Origin: Callorhinus ursinus | Taxonomy: Eukaryota; Chordata; Mammalia; Carnivora; Otariidae | Direction of reading: 5' to 3' | Length of the DNA stretch: 64,000 nt | Assembly: GCF_003265705.1 (NCBI RefSeq) | Contig: NW_020312894.1 | Location: forward strand, 2,953,556-3,017,555 | Part shown: piece after piece, positions 1 through 12,320 of the stretch | Layout of the letters: each line of letters begins with the position of its first letter | Numbering within the stretch: the first letter of the stretch is position 1 | Translations under genes and position numbers: made by a program | The notes under the pieces: generated by a model | The model's input: the letters and a program-made list of their open reading frames with translations, nothing else | Databases searched by the model: none | What the model was told of the DNA's origin: nothing

Positions 1-105
1 AGACTCAAGTATTTTACAAACGGGTATGAATACCCCCACTGTACAGACCAGCTGAGATTTCAGTGATATACAAACACCTGAGATGATTTAAGCAAAACAA
101 AAATT

Positions 106-303
106 TCTTTTTTAAGATGTTATCCACTTATCTGAGAGAGAGAGAGAGGGAAGGAGAGCGCGAGCACGAGTGGGGGGGAGGCAGCGAGAGAAGCAGACAC
201 CCAGCTGAGCCGCGAGCCTGACACAGGGCTGGATCCCAGGACCTGGGAATCGCGACCTGAGCAGAACGCAGGCGTGGAACCGACTGAGCCATCCAGGTGC
301 CCG
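106..303 (-). mobile_element. SINEC (tRNA-derived carnivore SINE), antisense
   Basis: Read on the minus strand, this begins with a tRNA-like head ending GGCACCTGGATGGCTCAG and finishes in a GA/CT-rich stretch and an A-rich tail, seen on the plus strand as TTTCTTTTTTAAGATG. Short imperfect flanking repeats (AAAATTTC and AGAATTTC) look like target-site duplications. The copy is diverged. It lies in intron 1 of GLRX3, in sense with that gene. Confidence 0.9.
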
Positions 304-1842
304 CAAGAATTTCAATTCACATAAAATTTTAAAACTGAGAAATGGTATTTAGGAAGTAGATTTCTAAATGGTTACGGCAACAAGTACCGTTTAATATTTT
401 GCAATGCTTTCATTTTCACCAAATCGGCAGAGATTCATTCCTTCCAAGATGCCCTCCGTCATTTCCAGCTGCCCTGTTTCAACTAATCACCAGGGAAGGG
501 TATGCTGTTTCCCGGATCACTTCAGTACAGACCACCGGGAAGAACACATCCAAATCGTACGCACTGCGTTATTTCAAGGATCTTTACGGTTTAAAAAACA
601 GTCTTTCAGGTGACGGTGAGTTCAAACACTGAGGAAGGGCAGGTGCACGCGAGCCCGGCTCCTTTCGGGAGTCCACCCCGGGCGCCGTCCCCGCTCGGGC
701 GGCCTGTGCACGCGGGGGTCGGGCGCATCCCAGCCCACCCGCCATCGGTGAGTAATGGTCGTTCCATTTCCCTTTTTCTCCTCCCCAAACAATGTTCGCA
801 GTAAACCTGAAACGTCGAACGGGCTGTGCCGGTTAACACCTTCGCTCCGCCACCTCCGCGAAGCCTGGCCACGCAGAGGACGGCGCCCTCGTCGCCCCGC
901 TCCGTTCCCGACACGCGGCACTCGGCGCCCCAGCGGCGCTCCCAGGGGAGTACGACCCGCCTCTACTCCACAGTCGGCGGGCAAAGCGCCACCGGCTGGG
1001 GTCCCGGGGGCCCGCACGCCAGGCCAGCTCGGCGCCCGCGCCGTCCCCCTCACCCCNNNNNNNNNNNNNNNNNNNNNNNNNNNNNNNNNNNNNNNNNNNN
1101 NNNNNNNNNNNNNNNNNNNNNNNNNNNNNNNNNNNNNNNNNNNNNNNNNNNNNNNNNNNNNNNNNNNNNNNNNNNNNNNNNNNNNNNNNNNNNNNNNNNN
1201 NNNNNNNNNNNNNNNNNNNNNNNNNNNNNNNNNNNNNNNNNNNNNNNNNNNNNNNNNNNNNNNNNNNNNNNNNNNNNNNNNNNNNNNNNNNNNNNNNNNN
1301 NNNNNNNNNNNNNNNNNNNNNNNNNNNNNNNNNNNNNNNNNNNNNNNNNNNNNNNNNNNNNNNNNNNNNNNNNNNNNNNNNNNNNNNNNNNNNNNNNNNN
1401 NNNNNNNNNNNNNNNNNNNNNNNNNNNNNNNNNNNNNNNNNNNNNNNNNNNNNNNNGACGCCCGGCGCCAACCGGGCAAGGGGCCCCAGCAGCGAGGCCT
1501 GCCTGAACCGCCGGCTGCCGACACAGCGGGCGGCGGCCGGGCCTGGGTCGCGGGCCGGCGGGGTCCGCTCGCCCCCTCCCCCCGCGGCCCCGGGGCTGAG
1601 TCACCGCGCCGCCGGGGGCCCCGGGGGCCGCCGGGCCGGGCGGCGGGGCCAGGCCGCGGGGCCGAGCTCGGCCCCGCATCCCGCTCCTCTTCCGGGGCCA
1701 GGGGGCCGGGCTCGGCGGCTGGGAGCCCCACGGGTCGGCCGCCCCACCAGGCCCCGAAGGAGCCGGGCCGCACGCCGCCGCCGCCCGAGACGCCGCTCCC
1801 CGCGCGCGTGCCCTCAGCCCTGCCGCCCGCCGTGCCGCTCAC
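304..1842 (-). other. GLRX3: GLRX3 intron 1, first part (with assembly gap)
   Basis: This is the start of GLRX3 intron 1, which continues past the left edge. The donor GTGAGC, read on the minus strand, sits at 1842-1837. From about 620 upward the sequence is GC- and CpG-rich and belongs to the promoter island. From 304 to 620 it is ordinary unique sequence. Long open frames here on both strands (up to 406 codons) run through the N gap and CpG-rich sequence and are not genes. Confidence 0.85.
1057..1456. other. Assembly gap, 400 N
   Basis: Exactly 400 N lie inside the GC-rich CpG island flanking GLRX3 exon 1. Such gaps usually reflect poor coverage of very GC-rich DNA. The true length is unknown. 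Confidence 0.99.
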
Positions 1843-1931
1843 TTGGCTCTGAGGCGCAGCAGCTCCTCAAACTGCTGGGCTGAGCCGACCTCCACCACAG
1901 CCGCCACCGCCTCAGCCGCCCCCGCCGCCAT
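1843..1931 (-). CDS. GLRX3: Glutaredoxin-3, coding exon 1 (partial gene)
   Basis: Read on the minus strand from the ATG at 1931-1929, this 89-bp exon encodes 29 residues plus two bases of a lysine codon. It starts MAAGAAEAVAAVVEVGSAQQ and continues FEELLRLRA(K). This closely matches the N-terminus of mammalian GLRX3 (PICOT). The exon stops at a consensus donor, GTGAGC, in phase 2, as expected. The whole protein is about 335 residues: an N-terminal thioredoxin-like domain, whose first helix begins here, and two monothiol glutaredoxin domains. It binds a bridging 2Fe-2S cluster, works with BOLA2 in cytosolic and nuclear iron-sulphur trafficking, and interacts with PKC-theta. The catalytic-type cysteines lie in later exons outside the window. 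The gene sits divergently from C10orf143, about 15.5 kb between start codons. Confidence 0.95.
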
Positions 1932-2200
1932 GCTGCCGCCGCCAGACAGGAGCAATCGAGCGTGGGCGGCCGGCGGGGGCGGGGCCTCGGGCGAGGGCGC
2001 GCGGAAGCCCCGCCCTCCGGCCCCGCCCCGGGCCTGCGCCAGCCGCGAGCGCGGCGGCGGGGCGGGGCTTCCGGGGGAGTGCCCGCGCGCCGGACCCGCG
2101 TGCTCCCGGCTCCCCGGGTCTGCGCACCTACGCGCGAGTCCACAGCGCGTCGGCGGCGACTACAGCCGCTGGGAGACGGGGTGCGCGCGTGCGGCTGAGT
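1932..2200 (-). promoter_or_regulatory. GLRX3: GLRX3 5' UTR and CpG-island promoter
   Basis: The DNA upstream of the GLRX3 start codon is very GC- and CpG-rich and has no TATA box. On the minus strand it contains an ETS-type site, CCGGAAGC (2074-2067), a second GGAAG-like site near 2003-2008, and GC boxes of the GGGCGGGGC type between about 2005 and 2030. The 5' UTR next to the ATG reads CTGGCGGCGGCAGC. CpG density falls sharply at about 2200, which marks the island edge. The exact transcription start cannot be read from the sequence. Confidence 0.75.
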
Positions 2201-2380
2201 GTAGTTGAAGTCACGAGGTCTGGACGCTCAACAAGATGACACTTTCACCTAAAATGAAATTAAGTAAAAGGCGGGATGTCACCGAAAATGGGAAATCACA
2301 TGCAGTAAGAGCCACGAGGAACTGTTTTGTATCCAGCTGTGGTGGTACATCTGCAAACCTAAACGTAAAATTCACGGGAC

Positions 2381-2383
<3 letters not shown>

Positions 2384-2431
<48 letters not shown>
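2384..2431. repeat. (CA)n microsatellite
   Basis: An uninterrupted run of about 24 CA units, likely to vary in length between individuals. Frames through it encode only alternating TH or CV tracts. Confidence 0.97.
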
Positions 2432-2432
<1 letters not shown>

Positions 2433-2439
2433 TGAATTC

Positions 2440-2640
2440 AAGTAACACTGGGGAATCTGAAGAAGAGGGGCGGATGGCGTGAATGTCGACATCCTGGTCG
2501 TGGTTTTGTTCTATGGCTTTGCGAGATGTCATCTTTGGGGGAGAGTGTACGCAGGATCTCTCTGTATTATTCCTTACAACTGCGCGTGACACGAAATTAT
2601 TTTAAAATGTAAAAAAAGTTTTTTTCAATAAATAAAACCT
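2440..2640 (+). mobile_element. Old L1 3'-end remnant, sense
   Basis: The order of motifs resembles the 3' UTR of ancient mammalian L1 (L1M group): a CTCTCTGTATTATT segment, then a short tail ending CAATAAATAAAACC. It is strongly diverged, and the subfamily cannot be set by eye. Confidence 0.5.
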
Positions 2641-5600
2641 AGAGATTACAAAAATGCAGTAGAAGGTGGGGGGAACAGCACCTTGCAAAACAGGATGTAT
2701 ATACTCCGATGGCCATTTTAAACAGAACTATAGGTAAATAAAATAGCATAACTCTATATAGATGAACGTAGCATTGAAAAAAAAGGTCTTCAGAAGGATA
2801 TGCCCCAAAGTGTTAGGAGAGCTTGCCCCCAGAAAGGAGGGGAGTCAAAGGGAGCATCTTCCCTTTTTACATCATGTACTTCTTAGTATCATTTGCATTT
2901 TTTCAAAGAACACGGACTGGCTTTGTAATTTAAAAAAATAATGAAATTGTAATGCACTAGGGAAATGTGCTATAGTGATTCTTTTTCAAAAAGCAGCAGT
3001 ATTCACTCCCTCTAATGTAGCTGTTTTAAAAATTCTGACTTTCCCTTCAAATGGAATTTGCTGAGAGCAGCACACACCGGCTACAGAGCACCTATCTACT
3101 TTCAAAAAAGAATGTTAGGGAAACTCCCAGATTACATTTCCACTTCTGCCTCCTGCTCTCTCTGCAGCTCTCACTATTGACATCAACAGGCCTAACGGTT
3201 GGAAGCTGACCTCTGAGCTTTAAAATGCTCTGACTTGGGCCACAAATACCACTCCACTGGGCCCTGAACCCAAGCAGTATTTGGCTGTTGCATCTGAGCT
3301 ACAGGTCTGTACCCATATATACGTGCCCATGGTGATTTTCAGCCTGCCAAAGCCTTCAACATGTGTCTGTATTTATGTAAAAACATCACTGCCTACCTAC
3401 ACCTTATAGCTAAGGCAACAACCAGACCCACAGCAGGGAAGGGGCAGCATCAAGACTCCCTAGGCTTTCTCTTACCACCTCACGCCCATCCGGTGCCCCA
3501 CCATGGCACCCCACCCCACCCAGGTGCTGTTAATGCCCTGTCCTCTCTCTAAGCACGTTGCACCCAAAGGGAACAACTCATTATCTATCAAACTGGTGTA
3601 GCCTGTTGCAGAGTACTCTGGACTTGGCTCTCCCAAAGGCCCCTGTTGGTGCTCAAAAGCTCAAAGACACAGGAAGGCAAGATATTGGGGCTGATTTTGG
3701 TCAATGTCCCCAATGTGTGTTCATCCCAGGCACTGACCTTCTGCTGACCTCCTATGTAAGCATCATGTAGCCATGTGCTATTCCCTCAGGGCATCCCCTT
3801 TGGGAACCCAGTGACATTTTACCTGAAGTGTCCCCTGGGTAGGAGCTTCTCCTGGGCTTCCAGACCCTGCTCAGTCAGGAACGCAGAACAGCTCTCCCAA
3901 CACAGCCAGCCCTGAAAAGGACGTCAGGTTTCCCCAAGGGTGCTGTGTGGCACCTCGGGGACCTGGCACATGGGGACCCATGCTTGGTTTCTGGGTTGTG
4001 AAGACTGAAATCCTGGCCTGGGAGAGCCAAAGCTCCAGACAGAGCTGCAGGGGGCCTTCCTGGCAGCAAAGTAGCTCCACCCACCCGATGTCGGTGAGTT
4101 GACCCCATTTTAAAGGAGAGAGTGTGTGAGAGAGAGATGGAGATGTAATTATTTTTCCAGGTAATGACAGCTAACATTTACTGCTCCTAAATAGGCAAGG
4201 AAATATTTTAGCTGTGCATTTTTAATGACACATCCTTCCTTCCCGGGGCCAAGTGTCACTCCCTGGCAGGGCACAGGGCCGAGTGCTAGGCAGACACCAA
4301 TGAGCCACAGTGGAGAGGAATACCCAGTCACTATAGAGGAGGACTGTGAAGGACAGGGAATGAAACCCCCGCCTGGCAGGGGGTTTGTAAACCTCACCTC
4401 GAGGAGCTGAGAGACACAGGAGTACTGAGAGGGAGAGAAGGAGCCAGCGTTTTTAATGGGCAAAGCATGGCATTAAAAAGTGTTGTTATTCAAGTGAAAT
4501 GGCCAATGTTTCCTTTCTTTTAAGAGAGACTCTTAAATTCCAATTACTCCGCCCCTGAAGACCAGTTGAGAATAACCCCAACTGGAGGGAATTAATTTCC
4601 TTAGGAATTTCCCTGTTACAAGATTAATGGAGCCCCCCTGCAGAGAAACAGTAAAACTGTAAGTACAGTAGATTTGCACCTGAAGGATACATATTTTAAT
4701 TTCTGTTCTCAAGCTGGGATAACATCTTCTCCAGCTACTATAAAAAGCATAAATGAACACCCGCACGTCTGCTGAGAACCCGTGAACATGGAGCTCCCCA
4801 GGAGGAGTCTGTACCTGGCTGGGGATGCCCAGGAGCCCATTCCCCACCCCCCGACGGGCTCACGCTCTGTCCACACTCACTGGTGGCCAGGGCTCCTAAG
4901 CAGGGGCACAGTGACCACCACTGGGTGCAGGGCTGGGGAGGACCCAAATAAGGTACTTCCAGAGAGCCCCGACAGGTGGACTAGAGATGACTGAAATCCA
5001 GAGCAGAATCCCTGGGCTAGATTCTGCGAAATCCACCCTAATCCCTGTGCCCCTGCCCTGCCATCGCCCTGGTACCGCCCTCTCGAGAGACCACAGCGCT
5101 GGATGCAGAATAGGGAGAACCAAAAGGCAGGGGGTCTGTGTCCTGCCCTGCAGAGCCCTCCAAGGAACTTCTCACCCCACTGTCCATCAGCTTTGGTGGC
5201 CCCTTCAAGAATGGGCCTTGGGAAGGGTATCTCGCAAACCAAGTTGAAATATGCCGGCAAGTGGGATGCTCCAACTGTCCCCAACAGTCAGGGGCTATCC
5301 CGATGGGGAAATGGGAATGGGCTCTGAGGGTCTGTCTGTCAACCCTTAGGAACCCCAGCCTTGGGTCTCGGCACCAGTCGGCCAATTTTCTGTGTCCCTT
5401 TCCTTACCAGAAATTGCTTGTATTGGAAGAACTCTATGTATATGCTGGCTGTAAAGGTTGTTTGTGCTGTCATAGCCAGATTTTTATTGGTTGTATTTTT
5501 GCTGCATTTGTTTGAAAAATAATTATTTTCAAAGAAAAGAATAATTACATATCCAGTAAACTAAGTAAGACTCATGTTTATTAGGGACCCCTGACAGCTC

Positions 5601-5843
5601 CTCAAACGTGAAAAAAAGATTTCGAAGCAGTGAATGGACAATTTATGTGCAAGTTTATTTGTAAAAGAGATTTCAAGACATACTTCATCTTGGCTGTGCT
5701 AAGAAAAATACATTCCATTTCTTTTCAGAAGTGTGCGTTATCTGATGGTTCCACAGCAATCTGGTTTCTCCTAAGATACGACTACATGGATAAGCATGTA
5801 CCCGCTAACCTAATCTAGAATTGGGTTGAATGTTTTGGGCTTG

Positions 5844-5845
<2 letters not shown>
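2641..5845. other. Intergenic DNA, nothing coding seen
   Basis: Sequence between the GLRX3 promoter and the next repeats. I see no gene, no recognisable RNA, and no frame with coding character; the longest frames (104-135 codons, around 4.1-5.5 kb) overlap each other on both strands. A short purine-rich tract lies near 4100-4140. The rest is unique or anciently repetitive DNA. Confidence 0.6.

Positions 5846-5889
<44 letters not shown>
5846..5889. repeat. (CA)n microsatellite
   Basis: A perfect run of about 22 CA units between unique AT-rich flanks. Confidence 0.97.
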
Positions 5890-5891
<2 letters not shown>

Positions 5892-6746
5892 GTATATCTC
5901 ATAAGGTGCTCTCTAGAAGAAATATATTTATAAGAAATGTATTCACAAATCTTAATGCAATTACTGCGATCTCTAAAAACACTTTAGTCAGATAATTTTT
6001 AAACTCGTGTTTAATTATTTATAATTTATCAGGAAAAAAATTCATCCTGAGCATTGACTGCCCATTTCCCTCCCCAGCATAAATCTAATCTCCTGTCTTC
6101 CACGGAGGGCCGACAGGGTGGCCAGATCGGATGCAGAGCCAGTCTGCAGGCTGTAGGTGGCATCAGCTGCCTCCTCAGGCTGGGCAAGGAGCATCCTTTG
6201 TTGGTGGTTTCTTTATGCAACCCAGAGAGGCCACAATTCAGAATTTATACAAACTGGTTTCGTATCTGTAAACACTCTGCTGATCCACCAAACAGGTGCT
6301 TTTCCCTGACCTGCCAACGTTGAGCACCTTCCCCCCCTTCTCAGTTGACATTGTGTAATGGTTACTAGGTCTGTACTGCACAGGGAAGGCATGCCAGTAC
6401 AGGGCTGGGGGGAGAGGACGCCATTGTCCCTTGCACGCTCACATGCGTGTTTGTTTGCGGGTGTGATCACGGCAGGTGCAGAGTCCAGGACACCCTCTTG
6501 AGGATGAGTGTTCATAATCACTGTGTATGTCTATACGCAGCTGCCTATTGTCTTGGGTCAACCTTCTACATTACAGTATTGTGTGTGAGCCCATGTGTGT
6601 CTATGCATGTATCCTCTAAGTCCATTGGGTGTTAATTCTCTGCTTCTATTTATAATTTTGCTTCAGTTTTGAGAAACTGAGGACACAGATGAACTTGATT
6701 TGGTGTCACAAACAAGATCACTTCTCAATCAGAAGTAATTCTTAAG
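5890..6746. other. Intergenic DNA, nothing coding seen
   Basis: Unique sequence between a CA repeat and a SINE. Frames reach only about 100 codons and have no recognisable similarity. No promoter or RNA signature is seen. Confidence 0.6.
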
Positions 6747-6939
6747 GGGCGCCTGGGTGGCTCAGTCGTTCAGCGTCTGCCTTCGGCTCAGGTCATGATC
6801 CCGGGGTCCTGGGATCGAGCCCCGCATCGGGCTCCCTGCTCCGCGGGAAGCCTGCTTCTCCCTCTCCCACTCCCCTTGCTTGTGTTCCTTCTCTCACTGT
6901 GTCTATCTCTCTGTCAAATAAATAATCTTAAACAAAAAA
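6747..6939 (+). mobile_element. SINEC, sense, with target-site duplications
   Basis: A near-full-length carnivore SINE. The tRNA-like head GGGCGCCTGGGTGGCTCAG holds the polymerase III promoter region. It is followed by CTTCGGCTCAGGTCATGATC, a CT-rich stretch and an AATAAA-type tail. It is bounded by identical 11-bp copies of TAATTCTTAAG at 6736-6746 and 6940-6950, showing insertion by target-primed reverse transcription. This is one of only two sense copies in the window. Confidence 0.97.
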
Positions 6940-6950
6940 TAATTCTTAAG

Positions 6951-7413
6951 AGAGCTAAGAAGTTTTAACCAGGCGAGCTCCTCAGGCTGTGTGGTTCCCA
7001 CAGCTGACGTCTCAGCAAGCACCCTTCCAGACACTGGCTCCCCACCCGTGTGGTCTCATTTGAACGCATGGGCCTCTGTCCCGCCAACCTTGGCATTCTC
7101 TCGCGGTCTGCCCTGGCATGGAGATGTCATGGCTGTCTGGAGCATCCAATGGGCACTGTGAGTGGAGCTGGCCCTTCCTGCCCATGGAAGGAATTCAGGG
7201 TACAGAGGTCTGGGAAACACTGGGAACGCACACACATGTTCCTTAAAGACACAGCTCCACGACGCACAATTCACAGTCACTGGTTCTCAACACACGGCAG
7301 ATGCCATCCCAACCTGGAAAGCTGATCCGTTTGGCTTTAGTTAAATCAATGACCACAATCTTACCCTTGCCTAACTTCCTCAAAAGTCGGCCTGAACGCT
7401 TCCTGCACTTTCT
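6951..7413. other. Intergenic DNA, nothing coding seen
   Basis: Unique sequence between a SINE and a young L1 stub. Only short overlapping frames are present. Confidence 0.6.
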
Positions 7414-7617
7414 TTTTTTTTTTTTTATTATGTTATGTTAATCACCATACATTACATCATTAGTTTTGGATGTAGTGTTCCACGATTCACTGTTTGCGTA
7501 TAACACCCAGTGCTCCATGCAGAACGTGCCCTCTTGAATACCCGTCACCAGGCTAACCCATCCCCCACCCCCCTCCCCTCTAGAACCCGCAGTTTGTTTC
7601 TCAGAGTCCATCATCTC
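7414..7617 (-). mobile_element. 5'-truncated young L1 stub with target-site duplications
   Basis: This is about 200 bp of carnivore L1 3' sequence inserted antisense. The plus strand opens with a poly-T run (the L1 poly-A tail), then the L1 3'-end motif ATGTTAATCACCATACATTA. It is flanked by 13-bp copies of TCCTGCACTTTCT at 7401-7413 and 7618-7630. Severe 5' truncation, tail and duplications together are typical of L1 retrotransposition, and low decay suggests a fairly recent event. Confidence 0.92.
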
Positions 7618-7630
7618 TCCTGCACTTTCT

Positions 7631-10600
7631 ATTCTGTGAAACAGAACAATGACATTTTCCCCCAGGTGCAGGACAAAGGGACACCAGGATTCTGTTTTGT
7701 CACCTGAAATGTGTATTTGGACCTTTTCCAGAGTTGCTGTGTGAATGTTGGCCCAGCACAATGGCCCCCCGCTAGATCCAGTGGGCCGGTCAGGGCAGAA
7801 ATGTGTGATGCTCAAGGCACCCGTACTCAGCCGACTCGGAAGCCACCGCAACTGCCGTGGGCAGCTGCTCTCCAGGAAGTCCGGGGGCAGTTTCGGGAGG
7901 CGGGGTGGCAAAAGAATGACATAGCTTGGGGTGCGGGGACCAAATCTGGGTCTGCTTCAAATCCAGAAGGGATTCCCTGTTCGGTGGTCTCCAAACTGGC
8001 TTGGCCCTGTCGGATTTCAACAGCTGGGACGGTTTTCCTGTGAAATCACTACTGAATTTAATTTCCTTCCTCCAGAACCAAACAAGCGAAAAAAGAAAGG
8101 GGGGAAAAAGCATACCACTGATATTTAAACGCTGCATGGGCCCTGTTGCCCTGTAGTATGTATATAACATAAATGAGTCAGTATTTCATGGTCTCATGAT
8201 GAAGTAGCTAAGTTGACACCTCCATGGATGTGTCCTTCCATCAGGGGAAAGCAAACCTTGGTGGTAACTCCATCATTAGCCTACATTAAGTCAGTATCTA
8301 TTACTCATTCATATGAAATACACTTTATTATTTCTTTAATACTTATTTAATTTATTGTTCATTTATTACTTATTTAACTATTTAATTTATTATTTAATCA
8401 GAATATCTCACCTAAAAATTCCAATGCCAACACCCCCGTTAGACTCTCTGACCAAGACATACATCCTTTTCTCAGCTCGATTGTGTTGAACTACAGAATG
8501 AATAACAGGAGATAGTGGTGAAAGTCTCCTTCCTATGATAAGAGGAAGAGGTATGGGACCCCGCAAAGAGTAGCCCTTGATGCCCCACATCTGAGGGAGA
8601 CAGTGCCACTAAGCCACATCTGGCCAGTTCTGCAGACCCTAAGGACAGCTCTGCCAGGTACCGAGCCTGGCAGAGGTCTGGCCGCAGCCGTCTTAGGGGC
8701 TGAGATGGAAGAGAAAGAGCTATCTGACATCCTTGGCCCCTCCATGGGGGAGACTGTCAGCCCCACCTTCTATCCTGCTGCGTTTTATTCTTATTGTCCC
8801 TGACTCTCCGGCTTTCTCTCAGGACTGGGGCAGACCAGGAGGGATGTTTTCCACCATCTGGATGAAAGCCCAATTTTCTAGTTTTCCATGCATTTTTTTT
8901 GTCCCTGAATCACAACGAGCAGTGACTGGACCCCTCTTCAGGATGCACAGTGGGTTTCTGGGCACCCAATTTTCTCCCCCCTTGAATCATCATTCCTCCA
9001 CAGGACTGAGTTATTATTGGCCATAACCGTATTTACCTTACAGAAATATGTCCTTTTATGATGGGACATAAATATGAAATGACAGTGTTCTAGAATACCT
9101 GGTCACTAACACGGCAGGATGAAGCCGAATTCCAAAAGAATCCCAAGGCCTAATCATGTCCTTAAAGAGAATGTTCTAAGGGATGGTACAAACCTTTAAC
9201 CCTATTTAGCAATCTCTTCGGAGAGGGTCTGTCTCTTATTTACCGGAAGATGTAGTATATGAGCTTCCATGCCTTTGCTTTTGTTTTGTAATTTCAAATT
9301 GTACATAGTCAGGAAATATTGCATTCATGGGCAATCAATTTATTTTGATTGATAAAAAGGGGTTAATAAAAACCCCCTTAGAAATAACAAGAAGGGAACA
9401 GTAATAAATCTCTCATGGTGCCTTCTTTCGTGGTGCATAAAGAGAGCAAGCTTCTTTACTTCTCCTCAATAAGTCTTTTCCTTTATTTTCTATACCTAGT
9501 GAGTCATTTATAACCCTTATTACTTCCAACCCACACACAGTCATATTTCCACATGCAGGGGGTTCTCCTCGCTAGGTCGTGAGAGCCGAGAGGCCAAAAC
9601 ACCCTATAATTTATATGAAAATACATGCCAAAAATGGATTATCAAACATAACCAATGTGACTTCGTACACACGCAAATAAAAGAAATTTAGGATGAAATA
9701 GAAAACATCATGCTAAAATTTCAATCTATTGTTGAGACGGCGTAGCACAGTAAGTACGTTGGTGTCTGGCGCTTGGCAAACGTTGCCAAGTGATTAGGAG
9801 CAGAGATAAGTTAAGATGAGATACAATTAATACTTCCATTCAAACAGAAAGCTATTATTGATTTTAGAAGGCACAGTTGTGGGTTTTTAATATTTTTATT
9901 TTTTACAGCACCTGTGAAGAAAATGCAAAACGACAGATCATGAAATGCTTGCTTTCTGTACATAGCAAGTGTTTACACTTACATTATGGATGGATCAGGG
10001 CACAGACATTATATAGCATCATATACATCTCTAATTTGCACTGGTCATAAAGTCCTTCCTCAATATTAAATAATTATCTATTGTTGGTCACCCCTGAAGA
10101 GCACATTTACAACGCCAGGAAATAATTTAGGGAACTGGCTTAGATCACAAAATTCTCCACATAGAGATATTATTTTGAAAGTTGACGTATGGTGGGTTAT
10201 TTTTTTTTTTTTGCCTCAATGAAGTATTCCTGGATCATTATAAAGACTGCATTTAGAGAAATCTTACACCAAGTCTTGCCATAAAAGAAAATACAGCCTG
10301 AGCTAAAAGGGCACTGGAGCAAAACCATGACCCCCAGGAAAACATACATGCGCTGATCTTCTGGAGAGAGGTGCATCTCTCAGATTTGAATCCTCTAGGA
10401 ATAAAACAGCCCGTCCACAGTGAGAGTCCCTTACAAGTTGCCTGTTCACTGTAGACTTGAAGACCAAGGCTGACAACGAGGGCCAAGAGATAGGAAAGCT
10501 TGTCATTCCACTTAACATCCCAGCAACAATAAATGTCGTCAGCTGATAGCAGCCCCGAAAAGTCAAGAGGCCATGGCACCTCTCTTGAAGGCCTCCTGGC

Positions 10601-12117
10601 CACGGCTGGAGCAAATAACACATCTATCTCTGCCGCACTCACTCATTCATTGGCTTTGTTCTGAATCCCACCCTGGGTCCTGCCTGTGCTGGGTGCTGGG
10701 GGCATAGAGATAAACACGCTCCTAGAGCTTCCAGAGAACGGAGGGTCAGCCACTGAGTCCACAGATGACAGATCTACATCTACTCAGAGAACCTTCCACT
10801 TTGTAGACAATGGAATGTTTCTGAATGGGTGCACGAGCAAGCGAGCCTCCGTCACCCAGCAGTACTGAACCTTTGCCCTTCTAGTTCTGACTTTGTGACG
10901 TGCCCGAAAATGGTCTCACTTGTAAGATGGCTTCTTTCACGGACGGAGAGGAGAGCACCGTCAAGGCTTCCATATGACGCACATATTCCATGGTAACTCA
11001 CCAAGCGTGAACATTTGTCGTATGCCATCTCTATGCAGAAAACATCCAAGTCCAGAGGGACACAGATGGGAAGATAGGGACACAGCATATGACAGAAAGA
11101 AGGTGGCTTCTGCGGAGGACCAGGCCGGTCCCCCGGGTGGAGGGGAGGGCCCGTGGGAGAGACGGACAGCAGGTGTACCTCGAGGAACGAGGGGAAAGAG
11201 AAAGGTGGGGAGAGAGAGGCCAGACATGCGCAGGGCCCCTGGTCAGTGAAGGGACCGGGCGGACCCAGGCGGGACACAGGGGGGCAGAGGCCTGCCAGGT
11301 TCTCAGGCAGGAGGAAGCCCCGGACCACACACTCCCATGCACGAGCCACTTCCAGCACACAGGTGGGAATGCAGAGTAAAGATGTACAACAGAGCTGCAC
11401 CTTCAAAGGCCACCTCTGGGGGCCTGCACTTTACAGCAGGGGGCCTGGAAACTGGGCTGTGAAAGCAAGGCCCTTGGGGGGAATAGCAGACTAGAGTCCT
11501 TGGCGGGGGGTTCTTACTTGTTTGATCCAACTCGCATGGTTTTCGGGAAGACCTGCAGCTTAATAAGGAAGCTTTCCACAGGAAGGAAAGGGTACAGGGC
11601 AGCAAAAGAGTAGGCCACCCAGATGGAGCTGTGTCGGAATTCAGGGCTGCCGCCTGGGCCTTCTGTAGCCCTGGGCACCGCAGGCAACGTGTCTGAGCCT
11701 GGTTCCTTATCTGAACACGAAGGTGGCCCAGCAGTGTTGCTGTGGGGACTCACTGACATCAGGGATGCCAAACGGACTGCTCTAGGCTCCAGCGCCTGTG
11801 TCCAGCTGCAGGCCTGTCCCCGGACCCTGGAGAACAAGCACTCCGCGGCGGGGAGTACAGAACCCCAGCCGTAAAAAAGAAAACTAACCCCTTGCGGCCC
11901 CTCTGAGACAGTTCAGTTGACATCTGAACAACAAGAAACAAGCCATTGCAGATTAGGGGGAAGTGTTTCCAGGCAAAGAAGATGACCGTTATTGTTATAA
12001 TAATATCTAAAAACGGCAGATTTCAAGAAAAAAAACATAACCCTATACTAGTGCCCAAGGAAGTGTCAGGAACTTCTTTTAATAAGGGGGCAAGAAGTAA
12101 AAGAAGGGACATTTATT
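7631..12117. other. Intergenic DNA, mostly unique; AT-rich patch
   Basis: I find no gene. An AT-rich low-complexity patch made of TTATTTAAT-like steps lies at about 8320-8405. The stretch 9380-9600 (purine-rich, then CTCCTCAATAAGTCTTTTCC) looks like part of an old long terminal repeat, but I cannot name it. Frames of 184 and 157 codons on the minus strand (10852-11406 and 7438-7911) overlap others on both strands, and the second runs through the L1 stub. Neither has recognisable domains. Confidence 0.55.
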
Positions 12118-12205
12118 AAATGCCTACTATGTGCCAGGCTCTGTGCTAGAGGCTTAATATGTTTTGCCTCTTTACATCCCAGCAAGATAAACAGAGGTAG
12201 TAATT
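12118..12205 (-). mobile_element. MIR fragment (left part)
   Basis: The plus strand contains CCTACTATGTGCCAGGCTCT, the reverse complement of the MIR 3' region. Its continuation is probably the fragment at 12715-12800, separated by intervening unique sequence and a later SINEC insertion. Confidence 0.75.
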
Positions 12206-12320
12206 TTTAAAAGAGGTCATTGGAGGGACCTTGGAAGGGGGGGATATTTAAGTCAATGGAAAAACAGGCATAGCTTTGCAACAAAACTGTTACTCAACCC
12301 CCTCCCTACAACACCCACCC

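Noticed and set aside
112..315. tRNA gene suggested by tRNA-like SINE heads
   Set aside because: The heads are degenerate tRNA-derived SINE sequence with tails and target duplications, not functional tRNA genes.
622..1842. 406-codon minus-strand and 365-codon plus-strand open frames
   Set aside because: They run through 400 N and CpG-island DNA, overlap each other, and do not use the GLRX3 frame.
1843..2208. 121-codon plus-strand frame opposite GLRX3 exon 1
   Set aside because: It is the antisense of the clear GLRX3 start and 5' UTR.
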